NCBI GenBank assembly: GCA_013396995.1
Contig: VWZP01007456.1
Location: forward strand, 2,195,231-2,259,230
Source: Dicaeum eximium
Taxonomy: Eukaryota > Chordata > Aves > Passeriformes > Dicaeidae
Length of the DNA: 64,000 nt
Reading direction: 5' to 3'
In this document: one piece after another, positions 51,006-61,700 of the stretch
Layout: every line of letters begins with the position of its first letter
Position numbering within the stretch: the first letter of the stretch is position 1
Program-made: the position numbers and the translations under genes
Notes under the pieces: generated by a model
The model's database searches: none
Told to the model about the DNA's origin: nothing
Seen by the model: the letters and a program-made list of their open reading frames with translations, nothing else

Positions 51006-52733
51006 CTGGGGGATGAGGAAACACACTGTGCAAAATGCTCCCTGCCACAGCCAATTGTCAAAGGAGCCCTAAGAAATAACTCTTGAGCATGGAAAACATA
51101 TGAGTTGGTCAAACTTTGCTCCCTCCCCAAACCTTTGTTTATGCACTGAAATGCTTAAACAAGTCTGTCAAATTTACAGCATTCCTATCATCATTCCTCC
51201 AGCCTGAAATACAAGAGGAAAAGCTAACTTTCTGGTTATAAGCTTTTTGATATTCTACACTTCCTCCAAAGACATGGCTAAAACCCTCCAGCAGAATAAA
51301 GGAAAAAGAAATCCTGTTATTTAATCAGAGAAAGAAAAAAAAAGACTGAAACAAAGGAGAGAGAAGGGAAAGGACTTCCTGAATCAGACACAGATTTCCT
51401 AAGGGGCAGAAAAGAGCAAAACCAGAAGTGATTTAGTTTTACAGTTCATGTTGAAGTTAAATTTGCTCTGTGTATTAAACTTAACGCCACCTTTCTTTCT
51501 TCTGGGAAACTTTTATGATTACATAAATCCTTGAAAATTTTGAAAACTTCTAGTCGTTTACAGTCTGTAGGTCTGTTTAGGGACTATTAGTAGATGCTTT
51601 AAAGGACAAACTGCAAGGAAGAGGGAACATGGTTCAGGAATTTGATAGCAGACTGTGGGACTGTTCATGCTACAAGCCCAGCTGATGGTGATGGTGACCA
51701 GAAACTGCTTGGAAGCTCCTACTGCTTTGCCTGGAATTATAAAACTATGCTAGTCCATATCATCCCAACTAAATACCTCTACAGTGTTAATTTCTGCAGG
51801 CATTCAAAAGCAACCTCTAGGCTGAATAGTCATGACACTGCCCTCACTGCTTCCTTCAAGGATTCCTCTTCTCAGTGAAGTGATATACTATCCCCACTAT
51901 TACTCTCCTTGTGTCATATAAATACAGTTTTGGGATTGCCTTTTCCCAAGGTTGCTCTCTGATGAAATTTATACAATCATCAGTAACAGTGACTTAGGTT
52001 TTCCTAGAAACTAAGGTGATGTTTGGCGGCATTTTGCAAATATGAAATTTTCAACCCCTCTTCGTTGTAGCTAGCCTCCTGTGGGGTAGAGAAACTTGTT
52101 TTTGGGAAGGGAGACAAGGAAACGGAGGTCAGCTTACATGCAGCAATTTACAATAAGTGTATCTTCCCTCTGGCTGCTGTTGGCAATTAAAACACTCCCC
52201 AGGCTTCAAGAAGTGCTGCATCCTCCCATTTCACGTTATGTGTTGAACCAGGATGTTTGAGTAAGGATGCTGCTTGCCACAGCCATCAAAAAGTCACCTC
52301 CAAAGGGCAATTCAGCTCACCCTTGTTGAGAGGTCTCTCTTGCTATCCATAAATGCAGAAACAGTGAGGGACTCACCAGAGAGCTAATAAATGCTGCAAA
52401 TGGATTACTGCTCACTGGGCATTAGGTACATTTAAAATTAAGGGAAGTGTGACCCTCTAGCTACAGTGTCCTACTTAACATATTTTACCTCCAAAAGTAC
52501 AGTATTTTCTTTAGCTAAATTTTAAACAAACATTTAGGTTTAAAGTCTTGCCATAGAAGCGTGTAAATACACCTAAACATAATTTTTTGGCCTCACTCTT
52601 TCAGGACCAGCATAATGGTGAGCCCTAATCATATCTGTCCTATGAAAAATAAAGAATGGTGAACTCATATATACAGGAGTCCCTCCAAGGATCTGCCTGC
52701 TCTGACATTTTTATTCATATTTGAGTTTTCTGT

Positions 52734-52760
52734 CATATATGGAACCAATTCCATATATGG
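52734..52760. promoter_or_regulatory. Perfect CArG box within an 11-base inverted repeat
   Basis: CATATATGGAA and TTCCATATATG form an exact 11-base inverted repeat with a CCAA loop. The right arm ends in CCATATATGG (52751-52760), a perfect CC(A/T)6GG consensus for serum response factor; the left arm has a near match, TCATATATGG. It lies about 1.5 kb downstream of the ARHGAP28 start, in intron 1. Binding is inferred from the motif only. Confidence 0.45.
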
Positions 52761-54121
52761 GGCATAATCATGGAATATTTCAGCCGATATACTGAATGAT
52801 AAATACTGACACATGGTTTCATGCTATTCTTTTTCTAAATTTAAATGTTATACCAGTCATAAACAATTAGCTGTGTAAATAACTGATTTTTTTCAGGGCT
52901 TTGGCCAAACAAGTAATTGAACAAAGTCTTAATTTAAAGTTAATCTGAAACAAAGCCATTTTCTTTTCCTGTAGAAATTCAGAAGAACAATAAACAGTTT
53001 GATCTCAGAGATTTGTTTTACTTTTCTGTTGAAAGTTAAATCCACATAAATTAGAAAGAAAGCAGTTCTTTTAGAAGATGTTGCAATTAGATGTTTCAGC
53101 TTTTTTTGATTTTTGCCAATTTTTTCCTTGGCTCAAAACATGCTCTTGTAGATTATTTTGATCAACCCAAACTCTTTTTTTTCCTTGAAAAAGAAATGTT
53201 CCTTTTATTTTGCTTCCACTTCTGAATACAGTCTCCTGTTTTAACAGGTCACGGCTGCTGGGGAATAGCTTTAAGGACTTGTCTAACTGATGTCATATGG
53301 CAGGCATGAAAATAAAACTACAAGGAAGGAACTGGAATAATTATCATTGGATTAATTATTCCACAGAAATTCAACTGGCATGATTATAACTGTGTGGTGG
53401 TTTCTTCGGAAACATGACTGCTCTTTCCAGAGTCTCTATATATTGATCTATTCCAGCTGTAGTGAGTAAAAACCAGAGGCTCTTCTCCAAGCTAGATTTT
53501 ACATTAACACTGGGATACATTAAGAGCACATGCTCCAAATCTGGCTTGTTTTTTGTGGTATAAAAATGGCAATATGCTAAAATTTAATAAGTGATGTATT
53601 TGAAAGCAACTATATAGATAGAAAGAAAACAGTATTTCATGGCCAAGCAGGCCAGCTTACATCAACTCCTTGGATGCCATGGAAAATTAAATCTTCTCTT
53701 AGGAGATCTCTGAAGATCTGCTTCCTGTCTGGGCCTTGGCAGAGGATCTGTGAAATGTCCTACCTACATTCATGATCGATTAAGATTCAATGGTCTTACC
53801 TCTGCCTAGGAGACCACTAATTTACAGAATAGGGATTTTTCAAAAGAGAATTCTTAACCTCAAGACCATTTAGACAATACAGGCAGTCAGGCAAGAGGAG
53901 AGGGTTTACAGAGCATGAAAAAAGGATTGCAAAATGTACAGCGTTGATGGACGAAAACTGTGGAGCAGAGAAATCCTTGGAGTGCCAGTAGGCAGGATTT
54001 AGTTTGGCGACGCCCCCGTGCCTCCTCGCAGGAGGCTGTGGGCCGCCGAGCTGGGTTGCACAAACGCGCTGAGGCGGCTTTCTTTATCTGCAGGAGCGCT
54101 TGTGCAGGCTGGGAAGGTCAC

Positions 54122-54219
54122 CTTGACAAATGAACTTGCCCGGCGGAAAAAACCTCCTCCACCAGTAAATTAGCAGGAAGGGACTGAGCTTGTTTTGCCG
54201 GGCCCGTTGCGATAGCCAT
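54122..54219 (-). CDS. ARHGAP28: ARHGAP28 exon E1, start codon
   Basis: First coding exon, residues 1-33. ATG at 54219-54217 opens MAIATGPAKQAQSLPANLLV, then EEVFSAGQVHLS, ending in AG of a split arginine codon at donor CAAG|GTGACC. Spliced to E2 it gives HLSRKSLSRCRRINRML, against HPLSRKSIPRCRRINRML in human; the junction, phase and CpG-rich setting all agree. The rest of the exon is only loosely like the 42-residue human start. No in-frame ATG lies just upstream. A TATA-like run only 12 bases before this ATG raises doubt that it is the true start; M45 in E2 is the fallback. Confidence 0.68.
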
Positions 54220-54230
54220 AAGCCAGGGCC

Positions 54231-54237
54231 ATATATA
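54231..54237 (-). promoter_or_regulatory. ARHGAP28: TATA-like box
   Basis: TATATAT read on the - strand inside GTGTATATATGGCCC. A TATA box usually lies 25-30 bases before transcription starts, which would put the start near 54205, inside E1 and past its ATG. So either it is not the core element or the proximal transcript lacks this ATG. Confidence 0.35.
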
Positions 54238-54641
54238 CACTGGAACGGTGTCTGGAGCTGTGTGAGGGGGGAGCTGGGCTTTGTGCTGAATTCACAAACA
54301 CAGGTTTTCTCAGGTGGCTCTTTGATCTTTTGACAAACACTCTTTCCCCCCTTAGTTTTCAGTCAAATTGTCAAAGGTGACTTCTGACTATATTCTCCTA
54401 TTAGGTTCTCCAAGAAAAGCCTGTATTGCTTCCTGCATTAAACAGTGCCATTGACAAGCTGTTATTTATCCTAATTCCAAAGATTTACAGAGCATTTGCC
54501 TAAGGAAGCCATTTAGTGTCCCTTAGAGCCATATTTCTTTAAAAGCTAAACCAAGAAGGCCAAAACTAAAAAGACTGCAGTCTGGAAGAAGAGTTACTGA
54601 TTGAGGAGGACATGAATAACATACACTCCAAGTCACATGGC

Positions 54642-54662
54642 AAGAAGAAGAAGAAGAAGAAA
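54642..54662 (+). repeat. (AAG)n microsatellite
   Basis: Seven AAG units in tandem just upstream of ARHGAP28. Confidence 0.9.
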
Positions 54663-54827
54663 ATAATTGCTTGTATTGCTGCTGTTGCTGATGCATTGTT
54701 ATAAGCTACAGCATTGATGATATTGTTGAGGCCATTTTCACCTGGAAAGAAGGACCTGAGTTGATTGTCTGTAATACTACCATTTTCTGTATTCTCCAGA
54801 ACCAATTGGTGGCAACAGCCTGACAAC

Positions 54828-54965
54828 AGAACCATAGAACCATAGGATGTTACAATACTTTGTGTTGGAAGGGACTTTTAAGATTTAGTTCCAACCTCCA
54901 ACCATGTTCCAACCCTTCACCATGAGTCCAACCATGCTTACACCCTGGAACAACTGTCTGTTGAC
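54828..54965 (-). mobile_element. CR1 LINE 3' end fragment
   Basis: On the + strand it begins ACAGAACCATAGAACCATAG, then TTGTGTTGGAAGGGACTTTTAAG and TTCCAACC, the reverse of a CR1 tail. It is a short, 5'-truncated copy. Confidence 0.85.
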
Positions 54966-57489
54966 TCAAAGAGTCTTTTCTAGGTATAATTTGGATTACT
55001 CCTCAAAAGAGGTGAAATTCTGACCCTTAAAAGCAATCTTTTCAACAGCTCTTTCCCCACTTTGCTTTTTCTCATCCCAAACCATCTTTCAAGCTTATTT
55101 TTCTTTTACTTCTTCTGCTTGATGTTGCTCCATGTCTTTGACGCACAGGGAAATGTTAGGGGTAGGGTTCCTGCTGTCTAAATTGATTGCCTGCCTCTCT
55201 ACCCAAAACCAAGAATATTCATAACATATGATGTGGGCTGAGGGTTCAAAGATTATTATAAAGAGTATAGAAAACCCAGGATGCATGACATCAAGGGCTA
55301 AAGGATTACTGTAACTTGAGCAAAAACAGAGGAAAATTGTTTAAACCCAAACAAAGCCAAGCAATGGGTAAAAGCCCTGGCTTACTGATTGCCAAATGTA
55401 AGACATTTATTCTCCTTCCTCCCTTAGATGTTAACCAAGTACTTCTGAACTAACTACAGCTAAACCACTGTTATGTATCAAGATATTTTTATATTAACAG
55501 ATGTTCTTCACAAATGTAGCTTCAAAAGTAACTGCCAGATTCGTATTTGGCCAGTAACTTTTATTTTAAGAACTGGGGTGAGCTTCTGATGACCAATTTG
55601 CTTCTCCTTAAAGGTGCGGATTTAATTTGGACATAATACCTTACTAGTTTCACGTATTAGGTAATGTTAATTTAATCAGCAGTATTACTTGAGTGGGACT
55701 GTAAATCATGAAATGTGTTCCAGGAAAAGGACTTAAAAAAATCCCTAACTAAATAGGCATCACATCTGAAAATTTTGTTGGACGCAAATAGACAAAGGAA
55801 AAAAGAAGTTTTTACTTTCTGTACACAATTATAACTTTGAATATGCTCAATCCATTACAAATTGCCCATTCCTGAAGTCCATTCCTTTAAACAGAAACAT
55901 ACATAAGTCAAAGACGTATCTAATTACAATGTATAAATATTAGGTTAGGCTAAGATTTTGCTAATTATTTAACATGAAAGCAGAACTGGGTCTGGCACTC
56001 AGGCAGAATTTAAGATGCCTGTCTTGTACAACGCAGTGAAATAGAGGATAGGACAAAAAAAACCCCTTTTATTACCAAGTTTAAAAGAAAGAATCTATGT
56101 TACCCATTCTACCACAGACATTTCAACATAAAAAACCCAAAATACATGACATTTAAAAACATTAGCATGAGATTTAAAAAAAAAGTAGATGCAGTACTGT
56201 CTACCATTGCCATAGAGCATGAACTGTAGCTGTGGCCACAGATCTCTTTTCCCGGCTTCAACCCAGAGAACTGGAACCCACCATGATCAGCACTTGGCAC
56301 ACCCAGAGCAGCCAAACTCATGTCAGTGCCACCTAAGGAACCTAGACCATCACTAGTACTTCTGAAAGGGGTGTTTTTCCTTTAATTGTGCAGGTCTTAA
56401 TGGCTGAAGGTACCACTACTGGAGACTCAGGCTGGCAAAGACCCTGGGAAATGGGCATGCTCCTTGTCAAATGCAAATGCCTTCAAAAGCCTGAATGGGG
56501 CTCCTGCATGCTTTCAAGATCAAGGCTTTCCTCAGCATTGAGACATCTCTGGCTTCAACAGCACTGTCCTGCAAACAAGATATATCTGGATCCATGGTTT
56601 TCATGAACAGAGATAGAGGAGCACTTCAGGGCCAGCCTGAACCTTTCGTTCACAGCTTTTGTTTCCCAGTCCCTCTCACAATTGTACAAACCCAAGTGGG
56701 AAGCCTGAGGAGGACACCAGCCACATGACAATGTCACAGGTTTCATGGAGTCCTGCAAGATGGTTATCTGACAGTTATTTCCTCTTGCAACACTCAGTTG
56801 CAGCAAAGCTCTTCAGCTCCTGTTGTTTGTTTAACAGCTGGTACTGATCCCAGCACCAGTGGTTTCACTGGCAGAGCTTTTTTGGGATTGGCAAGACAGC
56901 AGAAAATTGTTGATTAAAATTAATAGAAAGCTCTGGATCAGAGAGACAAAAAATTCAAGATATTTGATAAAAGATGGCGTTTCAAAAAGGTTTTTTGTGG
57001 CAACACCGTCAAGACTGCAGGAACAGCCTCCTTTGCCAGCTGATGCAATTGCAGGCAGTGCTTTTCAGATGGTCCAATGGACAGGTGTTTCACAAGGCCT
57101 CATAAGAGCTGAGAAGGCAGTTTATGTCTTACAGGACATGAATTGGTAACTTAGTGGTGGGTTATGGCTGAGGGGAAAAGCATGTGTTGTAAAGGGGAAG
57201 CAGGGAAATCTGACAATGTCACTCACACAGGATACATACAAGCAGTAACTGATGAAGATGCCCCTTACTCTGCCCCACCAACATCTGGCTGAGAGTTTGG
57301 GTGCAAAAGACCTACAAGGAATTCCCATGAGAATCCATTTCTTAATAGGGCTGCAGTGCTGTGTCACATATTCTGGACAAATTCCAGCATATACCCAGCT
57401 CTGTTTATAGTGATCATGAAATTTCAGTCTGCTGCTTATGCCACCTGTGCTTATGACACCTGTGTCTGTTTCCATGTGCTGTGAAAATG

Positions 57490-57490
<1 letters not shown>

Positions 57491-57546
<56 letters not shown>
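57491..57546 (+). repeat. (TTA)n microsatellite
   Basis: An uninterrupted run of about 18 TTA units, the longest pure microsatellite in the window and probably polymorphic. Confidence 0.97.
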
Positions 57547-57548
<2 letters not shown>

Positions 57549-58268
57549 CTGGAGGTGTGAGTCAGACCCAAAAACCTCCTGCTCACTGCCTTTTGTACCA
57601 GCTACTCTGAAAATTACTGTTTACCATCAATAGCCTGCAGCCCACCTGTGCCCATGCAGAGTGCTGTGCTCCCTAGCCATGTTCTGATTGCATTTATAAT
57701 CCTAATTTTATAGGGGTCATTTTATTACCCTAAATGGGTACATTTCAGTGAGAGTATTGCTTCTTTCTCACTAGATACACTCAGAAAGTTAGGGGTATAA
57801 GAAAAGTGTAGCAATGAAAACAAAAAGCCAGGGATTTTCCCATACTCAATTACATGGTAATTTCAAAGCTGCTGTCTTGGGCCCTATGAGGCACAGTGCT
57901 CTGGTCCAGTGAAGAATGATTTCTAGTCTCAGAGGGTATAGACATGTGAACTCAATACAATCAATGATCCAGGACTATACTTTTGTCTTTTTCAGGCCCT
58001 TGGCTAATCTTATAAATGAGTAAAAGAGGTGTGTATTTCCTTTACGTTTGTTTTTCTTTCTGGCTAGCTGTTTAGAGAATACATCAGCTGTTTGAAGACA
58101 GACGGATGTTTGCAATGCTGGTAAAACTTTGTTGTAGTGGAAGCAGAGAGTGAGCAGGGGGCAGGTGAGCAGAAGTGGTGTTCCTAGAGAGTGTGTGCTA
58201 AAATGCTGGGTGTCTGCACTTCAGCAGCACAGCTGATGCCCTGCAGGTGACAAACACAGCCCTCACAA

Positions 58269-58288
58269 ATACACACACACGCACACAT
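58269..58288 (+). repeat. Short (CA)n repeat
   Basis: About nine CA units with one CG interruption. Confidence 0.85.
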
Positions 58289-58701
58289 GCAGGGATGCAT
58301 ACAGAGCACAGGCAAGACCACACCACAGTGAGCGCGTGCACCTCAAGGATTTTTAAAGCATTAAGGATCAGCTAATAGAGGAATTACACAGCCTGACCCT
58401 GAAACTAAAACCTTGAGAAGATTTGCCATGACAGCAAAAAGCGTCTCGGCTCGTTTCATCATTCCTTTCTCACTATGGTCTTTGGAATAATTACAAATCT
58501 GCTTCTAAGATTTGAAAATTTACTTAGTAACTGTAATTTACAGCAGCTCTTCACAAAGATTCACTATTATTGGAAAGAGATGGAAGTCGAGTGCACGGAG
58601 TTTGGACATCATGTTGACAACCATGTTTGGAGTTATTGACTTGAAATATTAATGTAGTGTGTGCTGTCAGACACCACAAATTCTGGTCTACTAGGGATTT
58701 C

Positions 58702-58729
58702 TTTGATTTGATTTGATTTGGCTTGATTT
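58702..58729 (+). repeat. (TTTGA)n-type repeat
   Basis: Tandem TTTGA units with one TTGGC interruption (TTTGATTTGATTTGATTTGG, then CTTGA). Confidence 0.85.
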
Positions 58730-61700
58730 AAGAGCTTATTGCCCCTTTGGAGTATATGTTGAGTATGCCCAAGAATTTATCACACACTCTCCTTTCTGCT
58801 CTATAGCTGAAGTTTTCACAGCCTGAGGAAAAGAAGTTTTGAATAACTCTAGGTAGGACCACAGCTCAAGTGAAAATATTGTCCCCTAGAGTTTCCTCAG
58901 AGGCTAGCTGTCTATTCTGCAGTTTCCACTGTGGGCAACCTGTGGTCTAATCCTGTTTGGAACTGACTGCTCAGAATAAAAAATATGGGTGTGAAGTGGA
59001 GCGGAGAAGGAAAAATCTCACTTAGAAGTGCTAGGACTCAGAGCTGGAAAGAGTTTTTTTTAACAAACCAGAAAAATTAGGCAAGGTCTGATTCCTTTGA
59101 GGTGCTCAGCACACTGGCCTTGATCCAGTAAAGCACTTACATTAAGTGTGCTCTGGAGAGTGCCGTAGGGAACAGCCTGAGCACTAAGTACCCAGCAGGA
59201 TCAAGCTCCAAAGAGGGACCAGACACAAACCAGATGGCATTATGTCAACTCTGCCATATTAGTAAGTTATTTAGTTTGCATTTTAATCTCTCTCTCCCTT
59301 TTTTCTCCTTTTTGCTTTGCCTTTTCTATAAAACAATTCATGTGTGCTAGCAGAGGAGGGCAATGCACTGAAATTGCCCCTTATCACCTTTTTGCGAGTA
59401 TGGAGTTAAAACAAGAGCTGGGAAAGCAGCTGCTTTTGGCTTAAACTTAAATCAGCAGTGCTTGGAAAAGGACCATCAGGAGTTTGGAGCTGCTGAAGGA
59501 AGGAAAATGCTGACTGTCCTCTAATGAGCTCTCCAAACGTGTTGAGTGTGCTATTGCACTTGAGGGAATCAGTGCCTGCATCAGAGGTTATTTTAATGCC
59601 TTGGCATTTTTTGGGAATGGGAGCAGGTAGGATGGCTGAGCAGGAACAATGGAAGGCAGCTTTCTGCCTGTTTATAAACTGGGCTCAAACTGAGCTGAAG
59701 CGAGAATGCTGCCAGGCAGTGTTCAGCACTCATGCATCCACTGAGGTCACCTGCCAGGAGGCAGCTGGAAAAAAATCAAATTCTAGTTGCTGCTTTGTTT
59801 TTTCAAACAAGCTCATGGCCTTCCCCTTTTTCCTTTCCAGCATGGTTACAACTATCTCCAGAACTTCCTCAGACTTGTGATTTGTGCAGAGGCCAGCTTT
59901 TACATGGATGTTTTTGCAACTGAGCACTGCCCGACTGGAAGCTGTCCTAGCTGGAGCCACTTTGCTGCAGGGAGGACAAGGGCTCCAGCCGAGGTGGGAC
60001 ACGTGCCTCTTTCTCTGCACTGCTGGCACTGCTGACTCTCAAGACAGAGCAGTCTGGGCTCAAGTCCGAGCCTCAGAGCTTGGATTAGGGCACGCCAGCT
60101 GGCTGCCAGGCAGGTTAGGGGTATTTTTGCACAGGCTGCAAGTCATCACTTTGTTGGAGCCGTGCATGTGTGTGGGTTGTGCAGTTAGACTTAAGAGGAA
60201 ATTTCTGTGATCATTTTAGCATTCAGGCAACTGGAAAAGGAGCTGATGGAAGCACCAGACCTTTGCTTTCATGACTGCATTAATCTTCTCCTGGCCTTGG
60301 AGAGAAATTTTAGATGAACTAAACATGTGTTCTCAGAGCTTTCATTCTCAAAGTTATTTGTGCTGTGGATCCTGAACTGATGAATGATGATGCCAGTGAA
60401 TTGGCCAATATAAATTAAACTTCACTGGATAATAATTTTAAGTGATGATTCCTGCTGCTGTGTTGTTATGTAAGAAGTTGACAGCTGACTACCATGGCCT
60501 GGAACTTTTGAGAAACATGTATTTACCCATCTCAAAAGTTGGTGGTGGAGACTGGAGGAAGCAGTAATGCCCTTTTATTTTACATCTATGATGGAAATGC
60601 AAGAAAATTCTTTTCTTAGGTGTAGTTATGGGGTTCTTCTGGTCCAGGGAAAAGAGTTACAGATGAATATAATTATAAGAGTTAAGACAAATAATGTAAT
60701 TGCTACTGCTGTAGAAGTTCCTAATTAGCAACTGAGCTATATTAACTGCCATGTGAAAGTTTAGTCCATGGCAAATGTGGCATAATTCAAAGTAATTCTG
60801 TCATGAAAGAAGTAAAAGCCTAGTTAAGTTACTTTTTATTAGCCATGTGCTAAGAGCAAGTCCCTAAATGGTTATAAAAGCTCACAGTGTAAGTGGCAGT
60901 TTGTGTTGGTGGTTTTTAGCTCTTAGCTAAGAAAACTTAGCTCTAAGTTTTCTGTTCTTTTCTGCTTCTGAGGCCTGCTTTACAGCTTTCTAAAAGCCTT
61001 CTTACCTTTACTAATTCTCACAGCAGTTTGTTTTGTTGTCACAACTTGGTTGTGGTCCTGAGCTCTAACAGACTAGGAAAGAATGAAAGTAGTTTGAGGA
61101 TAGCTGACTACCAGACAGCACCTATGAGTTTGGCGGGAATTTGACAATAACTTTTGATCAAGCAAGGAAAAAACTGAAACTAAGTAATTTTGTTTTTTTG
61201 AACTGCCTAATCCTCAGAAAATGGTCCCACAGATGCAGTTGTCACAACTGGAGAAGATACACCAGTCTACGGGCAGGTTTTTCTTTGGTTCTCCTACACT
61301 TTCTGTCCATAGATTTGGCGTAGAGCTGCAGTTCTGAAAACTGACAGGGAAAGTTTTCTGGCTTCACTGCAACATTTTTAGGCAAAGACATGAGCTGCAG
61401 AAATGGTCAGGAGAACCCCAGAGCACCTCTTGGCACACCCCACAGTCAAGTTTAGAAGTCACCTGAATTTGTCCTTCATGAGCAACTGGACAATACAATT
61501 AATTGCCCCAGGTGTCCATCTGTGAAAAAAGTACAACTCAACAATTTTGTATAGAAAATTTCTATATGAAACAGAATATGACTAATAATGTGCAAATCAA
61601 GCCCAGCAAACCTTGCAGGAAACATAGGGCAAGTGCTACTCAGAGTAAGTTTATGATAAAGTTTGTGTCCAATGAAAATTAGACAACCACAGCAACTCCG

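Larger units (their letters stand above)
36549..54121 (-). other. ARHGAP28: ARHGAP28 intron 1
   Basis: A 17.6 kb first intron with donor GTGACC. It holds a polypurine tract (40337-40374), a CR1 3' copy (41915-42596), an (AGG)n run (44378-44396), a hairpin at 45335-45368, a decayed LINE piece (47085-47300), a cryptic exon-like segment (50920-51005) and a CArG hairpin (52734-52760). No other coding exon was recognised. Confidence 0.7.
5878..54219 (-). other. ARHGAP28: ARHGAP28 gene span (coding part), 15 supported exons plus one candidate
   Basis: The exons run in order on the - strand and are joined by GT-AG introns with matching phases. Their protein follows human ARHGAP28 from its N-terminal SRKS...RCRRINRML region to its C-terminal NPQAEWVIKP end. 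ARHGAP28 is a cytoplasmic GTPase-activating protein for RhoA that lowers actin stress-fibre formation; it is related to ARHGAP18 and ARHGAP40. Residue numbers in the exon entries assume that candidate exon E4 is included (679 residues in total). The human comparison is from memory, not from an alignment run. Confidence 0.93.
53990..54260 (-). promoter_or_regulatory. ARHGAP28: CpG-rich promoter region of ARHGAP28
   Basis: A local GC- and CpG-rich stretch (about 15 CpGs in 220 bases by eye) in AT-rich surroundings. It contains the first coding exon and a TATATAT run at 54237-54231 on the - strand. It sits at the 5' end of the exon chain, where the promoter should be. Confidence 0.65.

Noticed and set aside
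59524..60210. Cluster of overlapping open frames on both strands
   Set aside because: Slightly higher GC makes stops rarer here; none of the frames resembles a known protein and no splice chain was found.
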